From positions 186,001-250,000 of the forward strand of contig NZ_JXRU01000037.1 in the NCBI RefSeq assembly GCF_000967865.1: a stretch of DNA of 64,000 bases. Reading direction: 5' to 3'. Of the stretch, positions 42,577 to 51,558 are shown piece after piece (position 1 is the first letter of the stretch; each line of letters opens with the position of its first letter). A program made the position numbers and the translations under genes. Origin of the DNA: Microbacterium sp. SA39 (lineage in GTDB: Bacteria; Actinomycetota; Actinomycetes; Actinomycetales; Microbacteriaceae). The notes beneath the pieces are model-generated. The model was not told the DNA's origin. It was given only the letters and a program-made list of their open reading frames with translations, and made no database searches.

Positions 42577-44615
42577 CGCAGGAAGGCGGCGGCGACGCCG
42601 GAGTCGACCGGGATGTGCAGGCCGGTCGTGCGGCTGAGCTCGGGCCCGGTCAGCACGAACACCGCGTCGGCCACGTTCTCCGGGACGACCTCGCGCTTGA
42701 GGATCGTGCGGTTCGCGTAGTACTGGCCGAGGTCTTCTTCGGCGACACCGTAGGTCGCGGCGCGGTTGGCGCCCCAGCCGGACGCGAAGATGCCGGAGCC
42801 GCGCACGACGCCGTCGGGGTTGATGCCGTTCACACGGATACCGTACTCCCCGAGTTCCACAGCCAGCAGGCGCACCTGGTGGGCCTGGTCGGCCTTGGTC
42901 GCCGAGTAGGCGATGTTGTTCGGACCGGCGAAGACGGAGTTCTTGGAGGAGATGTAGATGATGTCTCCGCCGAGCTTCTGGTCGATGAGCGCTCGGGCTG
43001 CGGCCTTCGAGACGAGGAACGATCCCTTCGCCATCACGTCGTGCTGCAGGTCCCAGTCCTTCTCGGTGGTCTCCAGCAGTGGCTTCGACAGGGACAGCCC
43101 GGCGTTGTTCACGACGAGGTCGACCCCGCCGAAGGCGAGGAGCGCGGCGTTCAACGCGGCCTGGATGGCATCTGCATCCGCCACGTTCGCCGCGACGCCG
43201 ATCGCGACATCGGTGTTCCCGAGCTCGGCGGCGGCGGCCTGTGCCTTCTCGAGATCGAGGTCGGCGATCACGACGCAGGCGCCTTCGGCGGCGAGACGGG
43301 TGGCGATCGCCTTGCCGATGCCGGATGCCGCTCCGGTCACGAACGCGATGCGGCCCTGATGCGACTTCGGTTTCGGCATTCGCTGCAGCTTCGCTTCCTC
43401 GAGCGACCAGTACTCGATGCGGAACTTCTCAGCATCCGAGATGGGGGAGTAGGTCGAGAGCGCCTCGGCGCCGCGCATCACGTTGATCGCGTTGACGTAG
43501 AACTCGCCGGCGACGCGGGCGGTCTGCTTGTTGGCGCCGTAGGAGAACATGCCGACGCCGGGGATCAGGACGATGAGCGGGTCGGCGCCACGGATCGCGG
43601 GGGAGTCGGACGTCGCATGGGCGTCGTAGTAGGCCTGGTAGTCGGCGCGGTACTCCTGGTGGAGTTCGCGCAGTCGCGCGATCTGCTCATCGACGGATGC
43701 CGTAGCCGGCAGGTCGAGGATGAGCGGCTTGACCTTGGTGCGGAGGAAGTGATCGGGGCAGCTGGTGCCGAGAGCCGCGAGGGCAGGTGCTTTCTCGGAT
43801 GCCAGGAAGTCGAGGACCACGTCGGCATCGGTGAAGTGCCCGATCTGCGGGCGGTCGTGCGAGGCGATGCCGCGGATGGTGGGAGCGAGGGCTGCTGCGC
43901 GCTCGCGGCGCTCGGCCTCGGGGAGCGCTTCGAAGCCGGAGCGGACGCCGCCGAACGGCTCGGACTTCCCGTGCTCGGCGATGTAGGCGGATGCTGTCTC
44001 GATGATCCACAGGGAGTTCGCCTCGGCCTCTTCCGAGGTGTCGGCCCAGGCGGTGATGCCGTGACCGCCGAGGATGCAGCCGATCGCCTGCGGGTTCGCT
44101 TCTTTGATCGCGGCGATGTCGAGTCCGAGCTGAAAGCCGGGGCGACGCCACGGCACCCAGGCGACCTTGTCGCCGAAGATCGTCGCGGTCAGTGCTTCGC
44201 CGTCCGCCGCCGTCGCGATCGCGATGCCGGAGTCGGGGTGCAGATGGTCGACGTGCGCGGCGTCGACGAGTCCGTGCATGGCGGTGTCGATCGAGGGCGC
44301 TGCGCCGCCCTTGCCGTGCAGGCAGTAGTCGAACGCGGCGACCATCTCGTCTTCGCGTTCGAGTCCGGGGTAGACGTCCTTCAGCGCGAGCAGGCGGTCG
44401 AGGCGCAGGACGGCGAGACCCGACTCCTTCAACGTGCCGAGGTCTCCGCCGGAGCCCTTGACCCACAGCAGCTCCACCGGCTGGCCGGTGACGGGGTCGG
44501 TCGCGGTGCCCTTGGCCGAGGTGTTCCCGCCGGCGTAGTTCGTGTTCTTCGGGTCGGCGCCCAGGCGGTTCGACCGCTCGATGAGGGCGGCGGAGGTGGG
44601 GTTGGCATCGGCCAT
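42573..44615 (-). CDS. Bifunctional rhamnulose-1-phosphate aldolase / short-chain dehydrogenase
   Basis: 680 residues in two enzymes. Residues about 1-400 are a class II aldolase/adducin domain with zinc ligands in HVDHLHPDSG (about 120-130) and the NYAGGNTSAKG phosphate-binding loop. Residues about 420-680 are an SDR with VTGAASGIGKAIA, NNAGLSLSKPL and the catalytic YSATKADQ. In bacteria with this RhaEW-type fusion, the aldolase cleaves rhamnulose 1-phosphate to dihydroxyacetone phosphate and L-lactaldehyde and the SDR oxidises lactaldehyde to lactate. A ribosome binding site (GGAG) precedes the ATG. Controlled most likely by the divergent DeoR-type regulator through the palindrome at 44633. 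Confidence 0.93.
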   Translation of the reverse strand: MADANPTSAALIERSNRLGADPKNTNYAGGNTSAKGTATDPVTGQPVELLWVKGSGGDLGTLKESGLAVLRLDRLLALKDVYPGLEREDEMVAAFDYCLHGKGGAAPSIDTAMHGLVDAAHVDHLHPDSGIAIATAADGEALTATIFGDKVAWVPWRRPGFQLGLDIAAIKEANPQAIGCILGGHGITAWADTSEEAEANSLWIIETASAYIAEHGKSEPFGGVRSGFEALPEAERRERAAALAPTIRGIASHDRPQIGHFTDADVVLDFLASEKAPALAALGTSCPDHFLRTKVKPLILDLPATASVDEQIARLRELHQEYRADYQAYYDAHATSDSPAIRGADPLIVLIPGVGMFSYGANKQTARVAGEFYVNAINVMRGAEALSTYSPISDAEKFRIEYWSLEEAKLQRMPKPKSHQGRIAFVTGAASGIGKAIATRLAAEGACVVIADLDLEKAQAAAAELGNTDVAIGVAANVADADAIQAALNAALLAFGGVDLVVNNAGLSLSKPLLETTEKDWDLQHDVMAKGSFLVSKAAARALIDQKLGGDIIYISSKNSVFAGPNNIAYSATKADQAHQVRLLAVELGEYGIRVNGINPDGVVRGSGIFASGWGANRAATYGVAEEDLGQYYANRTILKREVVPENVADAVFVLTGPELSRTTGLHIPVDSGVAAAFLR

Positions 44616-44632
44616 GCGGGACTCCAGACGTT

Positions 44633-44664
44633 GTTATGTCTTGTGAAGTATGACAAAAGATAAC
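44633..44664. promoter_or_regulatory. Palindromic operator between rhaEW-type gene and deoR-type gene
   Basis: 32-bp inverted repeat. Arms GTTATGTCTTGT (44633-44644) and ACAAAAGATAAC (44653-44664) match at 10 of 12 positions around an 8-bp centre. It lies 18 bp upstream of the aldolase ATG in an AT-rich gap. Candidate site for the DeoR-family protein. Confidence 0.65.
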
Positions 44665-44731
44665 GAAACGCGCAATGTGTTCCATCCGGCCTGGCTTGTG
44701 AATCTCTGTTGTGTGTACCAGTGTTTGTGAC

Positions 44732-45490
44732 ATGAGCATGGGGTCCCTCGACGGCGAACAACGCAAGGCGACGCTGGCCGCGGTCCTCGAACGAGACGGC
44801 ATCATCCGTCTGTCCGCCGCTGCCGAGGAGCTCGGGGTCTCGACGATGACCGTTCGCCGCGACATCGTCGACATGGAGATCGCCGGGATCGTCCGTCGCG
44901 TACGCGGCGGGGCGATGCCCGCGCTCGGTCCCAAGCCCTTCCAGGAGAGGAGCGCGCGATCCGCGCGCGCGAAGGCGACGATCGCAGAGAAGGCGTTGCG
45001 CCTGGTGCCGAACAGCGGCGCCGTCGCGCTCGACGCCTCTTCGACCGTGGCCGCCCTGGGTGCCACGCTGGGCGGCCGGAACACGATCATCGTCGCCACG
45101 AACTCGTGGGAGGTGTTCCAGGCCGTGCGTCGAACGGGAGGGCCACGCCCGCTGTTGATCGGAGGCGAGCCCGAGGAGCGCACCGACAGCTTCGTCGGGC
45201 CGATCGCCTGCGAGGCCGCCGCCTCCATGCTCTACGCGCGCTTCTTCGCGTCGGCCAGCGCGATCGACGTCGATCACGGGTCCAGCGATGTCTCCCTCTC
45301 GGAGGCGCAGGTGAAGCGTCAGTTCGCGTCGGTCGCGGGGGAGACCATTCTCTGCGTCGACGCGACGAAGCTCGGGCAGCAGGATGTCGCGCGCAGCTTC
45401 GACTGGGAAGCCGTGGGTGTGCTCATCACCGAGCTCGACCCCGCGGACCACAGACTGGATGCCTATCGCGAGCGGGTCGAGATCCTGTAG
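44732..45490 (+). CDS. DeoR-family regulator of the rhamnose kinase/aldolase operon
   Basis: 252 residues from the ATG at 44732; a second in-frame ATG at 44738 is equally possible, as neither has a good ribosome binding site. DeoR HTH: RKATLAAVLERDGIIRLSAA then AEELGVSTMTVRRDIVDME (residues about 10-48). The C-terminal sugar-phosphate sensor has VALDASSTVAALG, IVATNSWEVF and VDATKLGQQDVA. DeoR repressors usually respond to a phosphorylated intermediate, here plausibly rhamnulose 1-phosphate (inference). Divergent from the aldolase/kinase operon. Confidence 0.88.
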   Translation: MSMGSLDGEQRKATLAAVLERDGIIRLSAAAEELGVSTMTVRRDIVDMEIAGIVRRVRGGAMPALGPKPFQERSARSARAKATIAEKALRLVPNSGAVALDASSTVAALGATLGGRNTIIVATNSWEVFQAVRRTGGPRPLLIGGEPEERTDSFVGPIACEAAASMLYARFFASASAIDVDHGSSDVSLSEAQVKRQFASVAGETILCVDATKLGQQDVARSFDWEAVGVLITELDPADHRLDAYRERVEIL

Positions 45491-45503
45491 AACCGCGGCA
45501 GGC

Positions 45504-45517
45504 CGCTCATATGAGCG
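45504..45517. promoter_or_regulatory. SorC-type operator, site 1
   Basis: Perfect 14-bp palindrome CGCTCATATGAGCG, centred about 47 bp before the SDR start. The same 14 bases occur at 48842-48855 next to the sorC-type gene. Confidence 0.65.
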
Positions 45518-45545
45518 CCCGGTGTTCTTGGATGAGCGTCGCGAC

Positions 45546-45557
45546 TATGCTCGCCTC
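45546..45557 (+). promoter_or_regulatory. -10 box for a leaderless start (SDR)
   Basis: TATGCT (45546-45551), six bases, then ATG at 45558. Confidence 0.5.
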
Positions 45558-46343
45558 ATGTCTGGAAACATCACTGGCCCGCTCCACGGCCGCATCGCGG
45601 TCGTCACGGGTGGCGCACGGGGCCTCGGCTACGCCATGGCCCGATCTCTCGCGGATGCCGGAGCCGATGTCGCTCTTCTGGATCTGCTCGACGGTGTCCG
45701 CGATGCCGCGGAAGCGCTGGCGGCGGACACGGGGCGCCGGTGCGTCGGCATCACCGTGGATGTCACGGCTGAGGCATCCATCGCCGACGCCTTCGGCTCC
45801 GTCGCTCGCGATCTCGGCATCGCCGACGTGCTCGTCAACAGCGCAGGGATCACGTCGGGTACTCCTCTCATCGACACGCAGCTGGCGAGCTGGCAGCGCG
45901 TGCTCGACGTGAACCTCACGGGCACGTTCCTCGCCGGTCGCGAGTTCGCACGCCGGCACGTCGCTGCCGCTCGCGGGAATCCGGCGAGCATCGTCAACGT
46001 CTCATCGATGTCGGCGTTCGCCGTCAACATCCCGCAGACGCAGGCGGCGTACAACACCTCGAAGGCCGCGGTCTCGATGCTCACCAAGAGCGCGGCGATC
46101 GAATGGCTGCCGCTCGGCATCCGCGTGAACGCGATCGCACCCGGCTATTTCGCGAGCGACATGACACGGGATTTCGTGGCGTCGAACCCGGAGATGGCGG
46201 AAGACTGGGTGCGCCGCATCCCTGCAGGACGCATGGGTGAGCCGGATGAACTCGGCGGACTTCTCGTCTACCTCGCGAGTGAGGCCTCGAGCTATGTGGT
46301 CGGTCAGAGCATCGTCATCGACGGGGGATACACCACCGTGTGA
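45558..46343 (+). CDS. Short-chain dehydrogenase, probable polyol/sugar dehydrogenase
   Basis: 261 residues. Gly-rich motif VTGGARGLG (residues about 14-22), NSAGITSGTPL, catalytic Ser in NVSSMSAFAVN, and Tyr/Lys in AAYNTSKAAVS; it ends VGQSIVIDGGYTTV. The pattern is that of classical NAD(P)-dependent sugar-alcohol dehydrogenases. It is followed 27 bp later by an FGGY kinase and preceded by the SorC-type palindrome. A role in oxidising a polyol or deoxy sugar to a ketose that the kinase phosphorylates is likely (inference). Substrate not determined. Confidence 0.82.
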   Translation: MSGNITGPLHGRIAVVTGGARGLGYAMARSLADAGADVALLDLLDGVRDAAEALAADTGRRCVGITVDVTAEASIADAFGSVARDLGIADVLVNSAGITSGTPLIDTQLASWQRVLDVNLTGTFLAGREFARRHVAAARGNPASIVNVSSMSAFAVNIPQTQAAYNTSKAAVSMLTKSAAIEWLPLGIRVNAIAPGYFASDMTRDFVASNPEMAEDWVRRIPAGRMGEPDELGGLLVYLASEASSYVVGQSIVIDGGYTTV

Positions 46344-46358
46344 TCACCGCGCGGACCA

Positions 46359-46370
46359 TAGGCTGAGACC
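46359..46370 (+). promoter_or_regulatory. -10 box for a leaderless start (FGGY kinase)
   Basis: TAGGCT (46359-46364), six bases, then ATG at 46371, so the kinase may have its own start point as well as read-through from the SDR gene. Confidence 0.45.
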
Positions 46371-47819
46371 ATGCCCGCACTGCCTTCCCGCTCGGCGAAC
46401 TTCCGCGCCGCAGCGATCGACCTCGGCGGTTCGAGCGGTCGTGTCGTCAGCGCCTCGGTCGGTGACGGGCAGCTGCGGATCGACGGGGTGCGCCGGTTTC
46501 GCAACCGCGCGTTCACCGACGAACTCGGGCTCCGCTGGGATGCGCAGCGCCTGCACCGCGACGCCATCGCGGGGCTTCGGTCGCTGCGGGAGGAGGGCAG
46601 CGCCTTCGCCAGCGTCGGAGTGGATGCGTGGTCCGGCGACTACGGTCTGCTCGGCTACGACGGACTCGTCGATGCGCCGTTCCACCAGCGGGATTCGCGC
46701 ACGGACCGCAGCTTCCCTCTTGTGGAGGCGCGGCTCCCTGCTGCCGACACGTTCCGGCAGACGGGTGTCACAGCGCTGCCGATCATGACGATCTACCAGC
46801 TCATGGCCGACCAGGCGGTCGGGCGTCTCGACACCGTACGGCGGATGCTGCTGATCCCCGATCTCATCTCGCACTGGCTCGGCGGTGAGGAGGTCTCCGA
46901 GGCCACCAACGTCTCGAGCACCGGTCTCGCCCTGCCGTACGGCGAGGGCTGGGACACAGAGCGGATCGACGCCCTGGGTCTGCCCGCCGCGATCTTTCCC
47001 GGCACTGTCGGGCCGGGAACCGTGACGGGCCGCATGAACGACGGCATCCTTGCCGGGGGCGATCGGACGGAAATCACCGCGGTCGCGTCTCACGACACCG
47101 CGAGCGCGGTCATCGCGGTCCCCGCCGAGAACGAGCATTTCGCCTACGTCTCCTGTGGCACGTGGATACTCACCGGCGTCGAGGTCGATCATCTCATCAC
47201 GAGTGAGCGTGCCCGCGCGGCCGGCTTCACGAACGAGCTCGGTCTCGACGGCACCGTGAGGTTGTTGCGCATCGCTGCCGGACTCTGGATCGTGAACGAG
47301 TGCATGCGAGAGTGGGGCATCGACGGCTGGGGCGCGAGGAGTACTGCCGCTCGCCGTGCGCTGATCGCCCGTGCGGAGGCGGCTCCGGCATCCCGCATCC
47401 TGATCGACACCGGCGATCCGCGTCTGCTGCGCCCCGGCCAGATGACGGCGCGCATCGCCGCGCTGATCGCGGAATCGGGAGGGCAGGCGCCGACCGATCA
47501 TGCAGCGATCGTCCGGCTCGTGCTCGAGAGCCTGGGCGCGTTCGTGGCACGACAGGTAGAGGAGTCCGCCGCGCTGTCGGGTGTCGACGTCCGGGTCGTC
47601 CACCTCGTCGGCGGGGGGTCCGAGTCCCCGATCCTCGCGCAGGCAGTGGCCGACCGATCTGGGCGACCGGTTCAGGCCGGGCCGTCCGAGGCGACCTCGA
47701 TGGGCAACATCCTGGTGCAGGCGCGCACGCACGGCGCTGTGCGCGGCGGACTCAGCGACCTGCGACGAGTCGTGCGCGCGTCGACGGTGCTGCGCCGCTA
47801 CGAGCCGCGCCCGCGGTGA
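46371..47819 (+). CDS. FGGY-family carbohydrate kinase, rhamnulokinase/fuculokinase-like
   Basis: 482 residues. AAIDLGGSSGRVVSASVG at the N-terminus, SVGVDAWSGDYGLLGYDG, PIMTIYQLMADQ, VASHDTASAVIAVP, YVSCGTWILTG and VHLVGGGSESPILAQAVADR. It resembles rhamnulokinases in every block and is a paralogue of rhaB 4 kb away, but it is clearly diverged. It is grouped with a dehydrogenase rather than an aldolase, and with the SorC-type operator rather than the DeoR one. Likely phosphorylates a related ketose such as fuculose, rhamnulose or a pentulose; the substrate is open. Confidence 0.85.
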   Translation: MPALPSRSANFRAAAIDLGGSSGRVVSASVGDGQLRIDGVRRFRNRAFTDELGLRWDAQRLHRDAIAGLRSLREEGSAFASVGVDAWSGDYGLLGYDGLVDAPFHQRDSRTDRSFPLVEARLPAADTFRQTGVTALPIMTIYQLMADQAVGRLDTVRRMLLIPDLISHWLGGEEVSEATNVSSTGLALPYGEGWDTERIDALGLPAAIFPGTVGPGTVTGRMNDGILAGGDRTEITAVASHDTASAVIAVPAENEHFAYVSCGTWILTGVEVDHLITSERARAAGFTNELGLDGTVRLLRIAAGLWIVNECMREWGIDGWGARSTAARRALIARAEAAPASRILIDTGDPRLLRPGQMTARIAALIAESGGQAPTDHAAIVRLVLESLGAFVARQVEESAALSGVDVRVVHLVGGGSESPILAQAVADRSGRPVQAGPSEATSMGNILVQARTHGAVRGGLSDLRRVVRASTVLRRYEPRPR

Positions 47820-47850
47820 GTGGGCCGGGGCGGTCGAAGCCGCGCCGGAC

Positions 47851-48783
47851 TCAGACGCCGGTCTCGAGCAGGCGTCGAGCGAGGGCGGCGTCGGTGACGA
47901 GGGAGTCGATGAGCCCTGACCGCAGGGCAGCGGCGACGGCGCCGGTCTTCGACGGGCCGCCCGCGACGGCGATGACCTCGGGGATGCGGCGGAGCTGCTC
48001 GGTGGACACCGCGAGCGAGCGCTCGGCGACCGAGCCGACGGGGGTGCCCGTCTCGTCGATCAGGGTCGCGCAGATCTCCGCTTTGACGCCCGAGGCCAGC
48101 AGCTCGTCGAGCACGCCCGCCCTCCCTGCATTGTCGTAGAGCTGCGAATCGGGCGGGCTCCATGAGCCGATCGCGACGATGGCCTTGGTGACGTGGTCGA
48201 ACCGCCGGAAGGTCTCCATGATGCCGGGCTCGCGTCGGAGGGCTGACGCGGTCGCGGCTGTCTCCACGAGCAGCGGGGCGAAGATCGCACGCGACCGGCC
48301 ACCCGAGATGCGGCTGACCTGACGGATCACCTCGACACCGTTCTCGGGAGTGGGGGCGGCGACGCCGGCGAGCTGCACGACCTCGCAGGTCGCGAGCGTG
48401 CGCAGGTGTCCCGCCATCGCCGTCAGGGTGCGGCCCGCGGTGAGGCCCAGCACGTCGCCCTCGGTGACGATCTCGCTGAGGAGGTCGGCCGCGGCACGAC
48501 CCAGGCGATCCTGGATGAGCTCGGGGGTCGTGCCGGGCGTGATGACGGCGAGGGCGCGCGTGAGGCCGAACCTCTTTCGCAACTCCATCGAAAGGTCGAG
48601 GTCGAGCGAGTCGGGCGCCTCGATCGTGATCTTCACCAGCCCTTGCTCGAGAGCTTCCTCCAGCATCCGGGCGATCTTGAAACGCGAGACGCCGAGCTCG
48701 TCGGCGATCTCGATCTTGGTCAATCCGTCCAGATAGTGCCGTCGCGCCACGTGCGAGATCCGGACCAGTTCATCGGGTCCCAT
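47851..48783 (-). CDS. SorC/DeoR-type sugar-binding transcriptional regulator
   Basis: 310 residues. The N-terminal HTH is SHVARRHYLDGLTKIEIADE then LGVSRFKIARMLEEALEQG (residues about 9-45). The SorC effector domain follows, with GDVLGLTAGRTLTAMAGHL and VVQLAGVAAPTPENGVEV, which bind a phosphorylated sugar in this family. Divergent from the polyol dehydrogenase/ABC operon. The palindrome CGCTCATATGAGCG stands between them and again before the SDR/kinase operon, so both operons are probably its targets. GAGG precedes the ATG. Confidence 0.88.
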   Translation of the reverse strand: MGPDELVRISHVARRHYLDGLTKIEIADELGVSRFKIARMLEEALEQGLVKITIEAPDSLDLDLSMELRKRFGLTRALAVITPGTTPELIQDRLGRAAADLLSEIVTEGDVLGLTAGRTLTAMAGHLRTLATCEVVQLAGVAAPTPENGVEVIRQVSRISGGRSRAIFAPLLVETAATASALRREPGIMETFRRFDHVTKAIVAIGSWSPPDSQLYDNAGRAGVLDELLASGVKAEICATLIDETGTPVGSVAERSLAVSTEQLRRIPEVIAVAGGPSKTGAVAAALRSGLIDSLVTDAALARRLLETGV

Positions 48784-48840
48784 GCTGCCTCTTCACTCTG
48801 TCGGGGGATGTCGAGTCAGCTTACCCCGGTTTCGGTCGAT

Positions 48841-48856
48841 GCGCTCATATGAGCGC
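48841..48856. promoter_or_regulatory. SorC-type operator, site 2
   Basis: Perfect 16-bp palindrome GCGCTCATATGAGCGC, 58 bp before the sorC-type ATG and 70 bp before the dehydrogenase ATG. Its 14-bp core is identical to 45504-45517. Confidence 0.7.
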
Positions 48857-48925
48857 ATGCTTGTCTCATCCGTCAGGGATGCCCTAGGGTCGGTCGAGCA
48901 CTCACGACTGCACCGAAGGAGCCCG

Positions 48926-49969
48926 ATGAAGAGCATGGAAACGCCGACGACGATGCGTGCGAGCGTGCTGGTGCGGGCGGGTGAGCTCACAGTCGAGACC
49001 CGCCCCGTACCCGCACCGGAGGCGGATCAGGTGATCGTGCAGGTGACCGCCGTCGGCATCTGCGGTTCCGACGTCCACTACTTCCACGAGGGCCGTATCG
49101 GCGACTTCATCGTCGAGGCACCCCTCGTGCTGGGGCATGAAGCCGGCGGTGTGATCATCGCGGTCGGCGACGAGGTCGACGCCGCTCGGCTCGGAGAGCG
49201 CGTATCGATCGAGCCGCAGCGCCCGTGCCGCCGATGCGAGTACTGCCGGAGCGGCCGTTACAACCTCTGCCCGCAGATCGAGTTCTACGCCACCCCACCG
49301 ATCAATGGTGCGTTCGCCGAGTACGTCGCCATTCAGCAGGACTTCGCCCACAGAGTTCCGGCGTCGGTCAGCGACGAGGCCGCAGCACTCATGGAGCCGC
49401 TCTCTGTCGCGATCGCCGCGATCCAGAAGGCCGGGGTCCGCCCTGGCGACCGCGTCCTCATCACGGGCGCAGGCCCCATCGGCATCGTCACCGCGCAGAC
49501 CGCTCGTGCGTTCGGTGCGACGGAGGTCGTGATCAGCGACCCGATGGCGGAGCGACGTGAGGTCGCCCTGCGCTTCGGGGCGACGCAGGCGATCGATCCG
49601 GCCGCCGAATCCCTCGGCTCGGGCTATGACGCCTTCATCGATGCGTCGGGGTCGCCGGTCGCGGTGAAGCAGGGCATCTCTGCTCTGAGGTCCGGCGCCG
49701 TCGCCGTCCTGGTCGGCATGGGCGCGGACGAGATCGCACTCCCGGTCTCGACGATCCAGAACCGCGAGCTCGTCATCACCGGTATCTTCCGCTATGCGAA
49801 CACCTGGCCGACGGCGATCGCGCTCGCCGCCTCCGGGGCGGTCGACCTCGACGCCCTGGTCACCGGCAGCTTCGGGCTCGACGAGGTCCGCGAGGCTCTG
49901 GACTCGGCATCGCATCCGTCCACCCTGAAGAGCATCGTGCGTCCCGATCGCGACTCCGTGGAGCGATGA
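48926..49969 (+). CDS. Zinc-dependent medium-chain alcohol dehydrogenase, polyol type
   Basis: 347 residues with AAGGAG upstream of the ATG at 48926. Catalytic zinc ligands are in GICGSDVHYFHEG and LGHEAGG. The structural zinc loop is CRRCEYCRSGRYNLC, and the NAD motif is VLITGAGPIGIVTAQTA. The SDVHYF segment and loop place it with sorbitol, xylitol and L-arabitol dehydrogenases, which oxidise polyols to ketoses. Its stop overlaps the ATG of the ABC transporter ATPase, tying oxidation to uptake. Confidence 0.88.
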   Translation: MKSMETPTTMRASVLVRAGELTVETRPVPAPEADQVIVQVTAVGICGSDVHYFHEGRIGDFIVEAPLVLGHEAGGVIIAVGDEVDAARLGERVSIEPQRPCRRCEYCRSGRYNLCPQIEFYATPPINGAFAEYVAIQQDFAHRVPASVSDEAAALMEPLSVAIAAIQKAGVRPGDRVLITGAGPIGIVTAQTARAFGATEVVISDPMAERREVALRFGATQAIDPAAESLGSGYDAFIDASGSPVAVKQGISALRSGAVAVLVGMGADEIALPVSTIQNRELVITGIFRYANTWPTAIALAASGAVDLDALVTGSFGLDEVREALDSASHPSTLKSIVRPDRDSVER

Positions 49970-51558
49970 TGACCGATCTCGGGCAGACGGGCGCGATCAT
50001 CGTCCACGAGCATCCCGACATGCTCGAGTGCATCGACGTGCACAAGGCCTTCGGCGGCGTTCCGGTGCTCAAGGGCGTGGGGCTCCGTCTCGTGCCCGGC
50101 ACAGTGACCGCGCTCGCCGGCGAGAACGGCGCCGGGAAGTCCACGCTCATGAAGATCGCCTCCGGACAGATGAGGGCCGACAGTGGACGCGTGCTCGTGC
50201 GAGGAGACGAGCTCGCCGCCGGATCGGCACGCGACGCCCATCAGCGCGGCATCGCCATCGTCCCGCAGGAACTCGCGTCGATCCTCGATACCACTGTGTA
50301 CGAGAACATCTTCGTCGGACGGGAGTTGCGCGGTCGTCTCGGCCTCGTCGACCGACGCCGCATGGCACGGGAGGCGAAGGAGATGCTCGCCGAGTTCGGC
50401 GTCGACATCGACCCTGCGGCGCGCATGGGTTCTCTGCCCGTCGGCCTTCGGCAGATCGTCGAGATCGTGAAGGCCACGAGCACCGGAGCGCGGGTGCTGC
50501 TGCTGGACGAGCCGACGAGCGCGATCGCCGAACGCGAAGTCGCCCGTCTCCTCGCGAACTTGCGGATGCTGCGCGACCGAGGGGTCGCGATCCTCTTCAC
50601 CACGCACAAGATGGAGGAGATCCGTGCGATCGCCGACCGGGTGGTGGTGCTCCGCGACGGAGGCCTCGTCGCCGACGAGCCGCTCTCCGCGCTCAGCGAC
50701 GATGACATCGTCACCGCCATGATCGGTCGAGAGCTCGAGGACCTGTTCCCCGAGCTCCCGCCGGCGGCAGACGATGTCGCCCTGTCGGTGCGCGGGCTCA
50801 CCTATTCCCCGGCACCGGAGCCGGTCGACCTGCAGGTGCGCCGCGGGGAGATCGTGGGGCTCGCCGGGCTCGTCGGCGCCGGACGCACCGAGCTCATCGA
50901 AGCGCTGTTCGGGGTGCGCGGCTCGACCGCCGGGGAGATCAGCATCGGCGGCGCCCGGGTCCGCCGCGGACATCCTGCCGATGCGATCACCGCGGGCATG
51001 GCGCTCGTGCCCGAGGACCGCAAGGGAGCAGGGGCCGTGCTCAGCATGGACATCCTCGCCAACGCGACGCTAACGCGCATGAGCAGCTTCTCCGTCGCGG
51101 GATGGCTCAAGGGGAAGAGTCGGACCGATGCCGTGGCTGAGGTCATGCAATCCGTGCGGCTGCGCAGCCGCGGTCTCGGGCAGCTGATGGAGACGCTCTC
51201 CGGTGGCAACCAGCAGAAGGTCGTGCTCGCACGGTGGCTGACCGGCGAGGTGAAAGTGCTGCTGCTCGACGAGCCTACGCGCGGTGTCGACATCGGCGCC
51301 CGGAGCGAGATCTATCGCATCATCACCGACCTGGCGGCATCCGGTATGGCCGTCGTCATGGCATCGAGCGATATGCCCGAGATCCTTGCCCTGTCCCACC
51401 GCGCCCTCGTGCTCAAAGGCGGCGGCGTGGTGGCGGAACTCGACCGCGCCGCGCTCGAGCAGCCCGACGTCCAGGACCGCATCTTCCGCCTCGCGAGCGG
51501 ACTCGACACCTCCGAGGTTCCTGACGGGACCACCCCTTTCGCAAAGGACGACCAATGA
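49966..51558 (+). CDS. Sugar ABC transporter ATPase (RbsA/XylG type)
   Basis: 530 residues, two fused ABC domains. First: Walker A GENGAGKSTLMK (about residue 47), degenerate signature PVGLRQIVEIV, Walker B VLLLDEPTSAI. Second: an atypical P-loop (GLVGAGRTELIEALFG), signature LSGGNQQKVVLARWL and Walker B VLLLDEPTRGVD. This asymmetry is normal for the CUT2 class that imports monosaccharides. The start overlaps the dehydrogenase stop, and its stop overlaps the permease ATG. Confidence 0.93.
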   Translation: MMTDLGQTGAIIVHEHPDMLECIDVHKAFGGVPVLKGVGLRLVPGTVTALAGENGAGKSTLMKIASGQMRADSGRVLVRGDELAAGSARDAHQRGIAIVPQELASILDTTVYENIFVGRELRGRLGLVDRRRMAREAKEMLAEFGVDIDPAARMGSLPVGLRQIVEIVKATSTGARVLLLDEPTSAIAEREVARLLANLRMLRDRGVAILFTTHKMEEIRAIADRVVVLRDGGLVADEPLSALSDDDIVTAMIGRELEDLFPELPPAADDVALSVRGLTYSPAPEPVDLQVRRGEIVGLAGLVGAGRTELIEALFGVRGSTAGEISIGGARVRRGHPADAITAGMALVPEDRKGAGAVLSMDILANATLTRMSSFSVAGWLKGKSRTDAVAEVMQSVRLRSRGLGQLMETLSGGNQQKVVLARWLTGEVKVLLLDEPTRGVDIGARSEIYRIITDLAASGMAVVMASSDMPEILALSHRALVLKGGGVVAELDRAALEQPDVQDRIFRLASGLDTSEVPDGTTPFAKDDQ

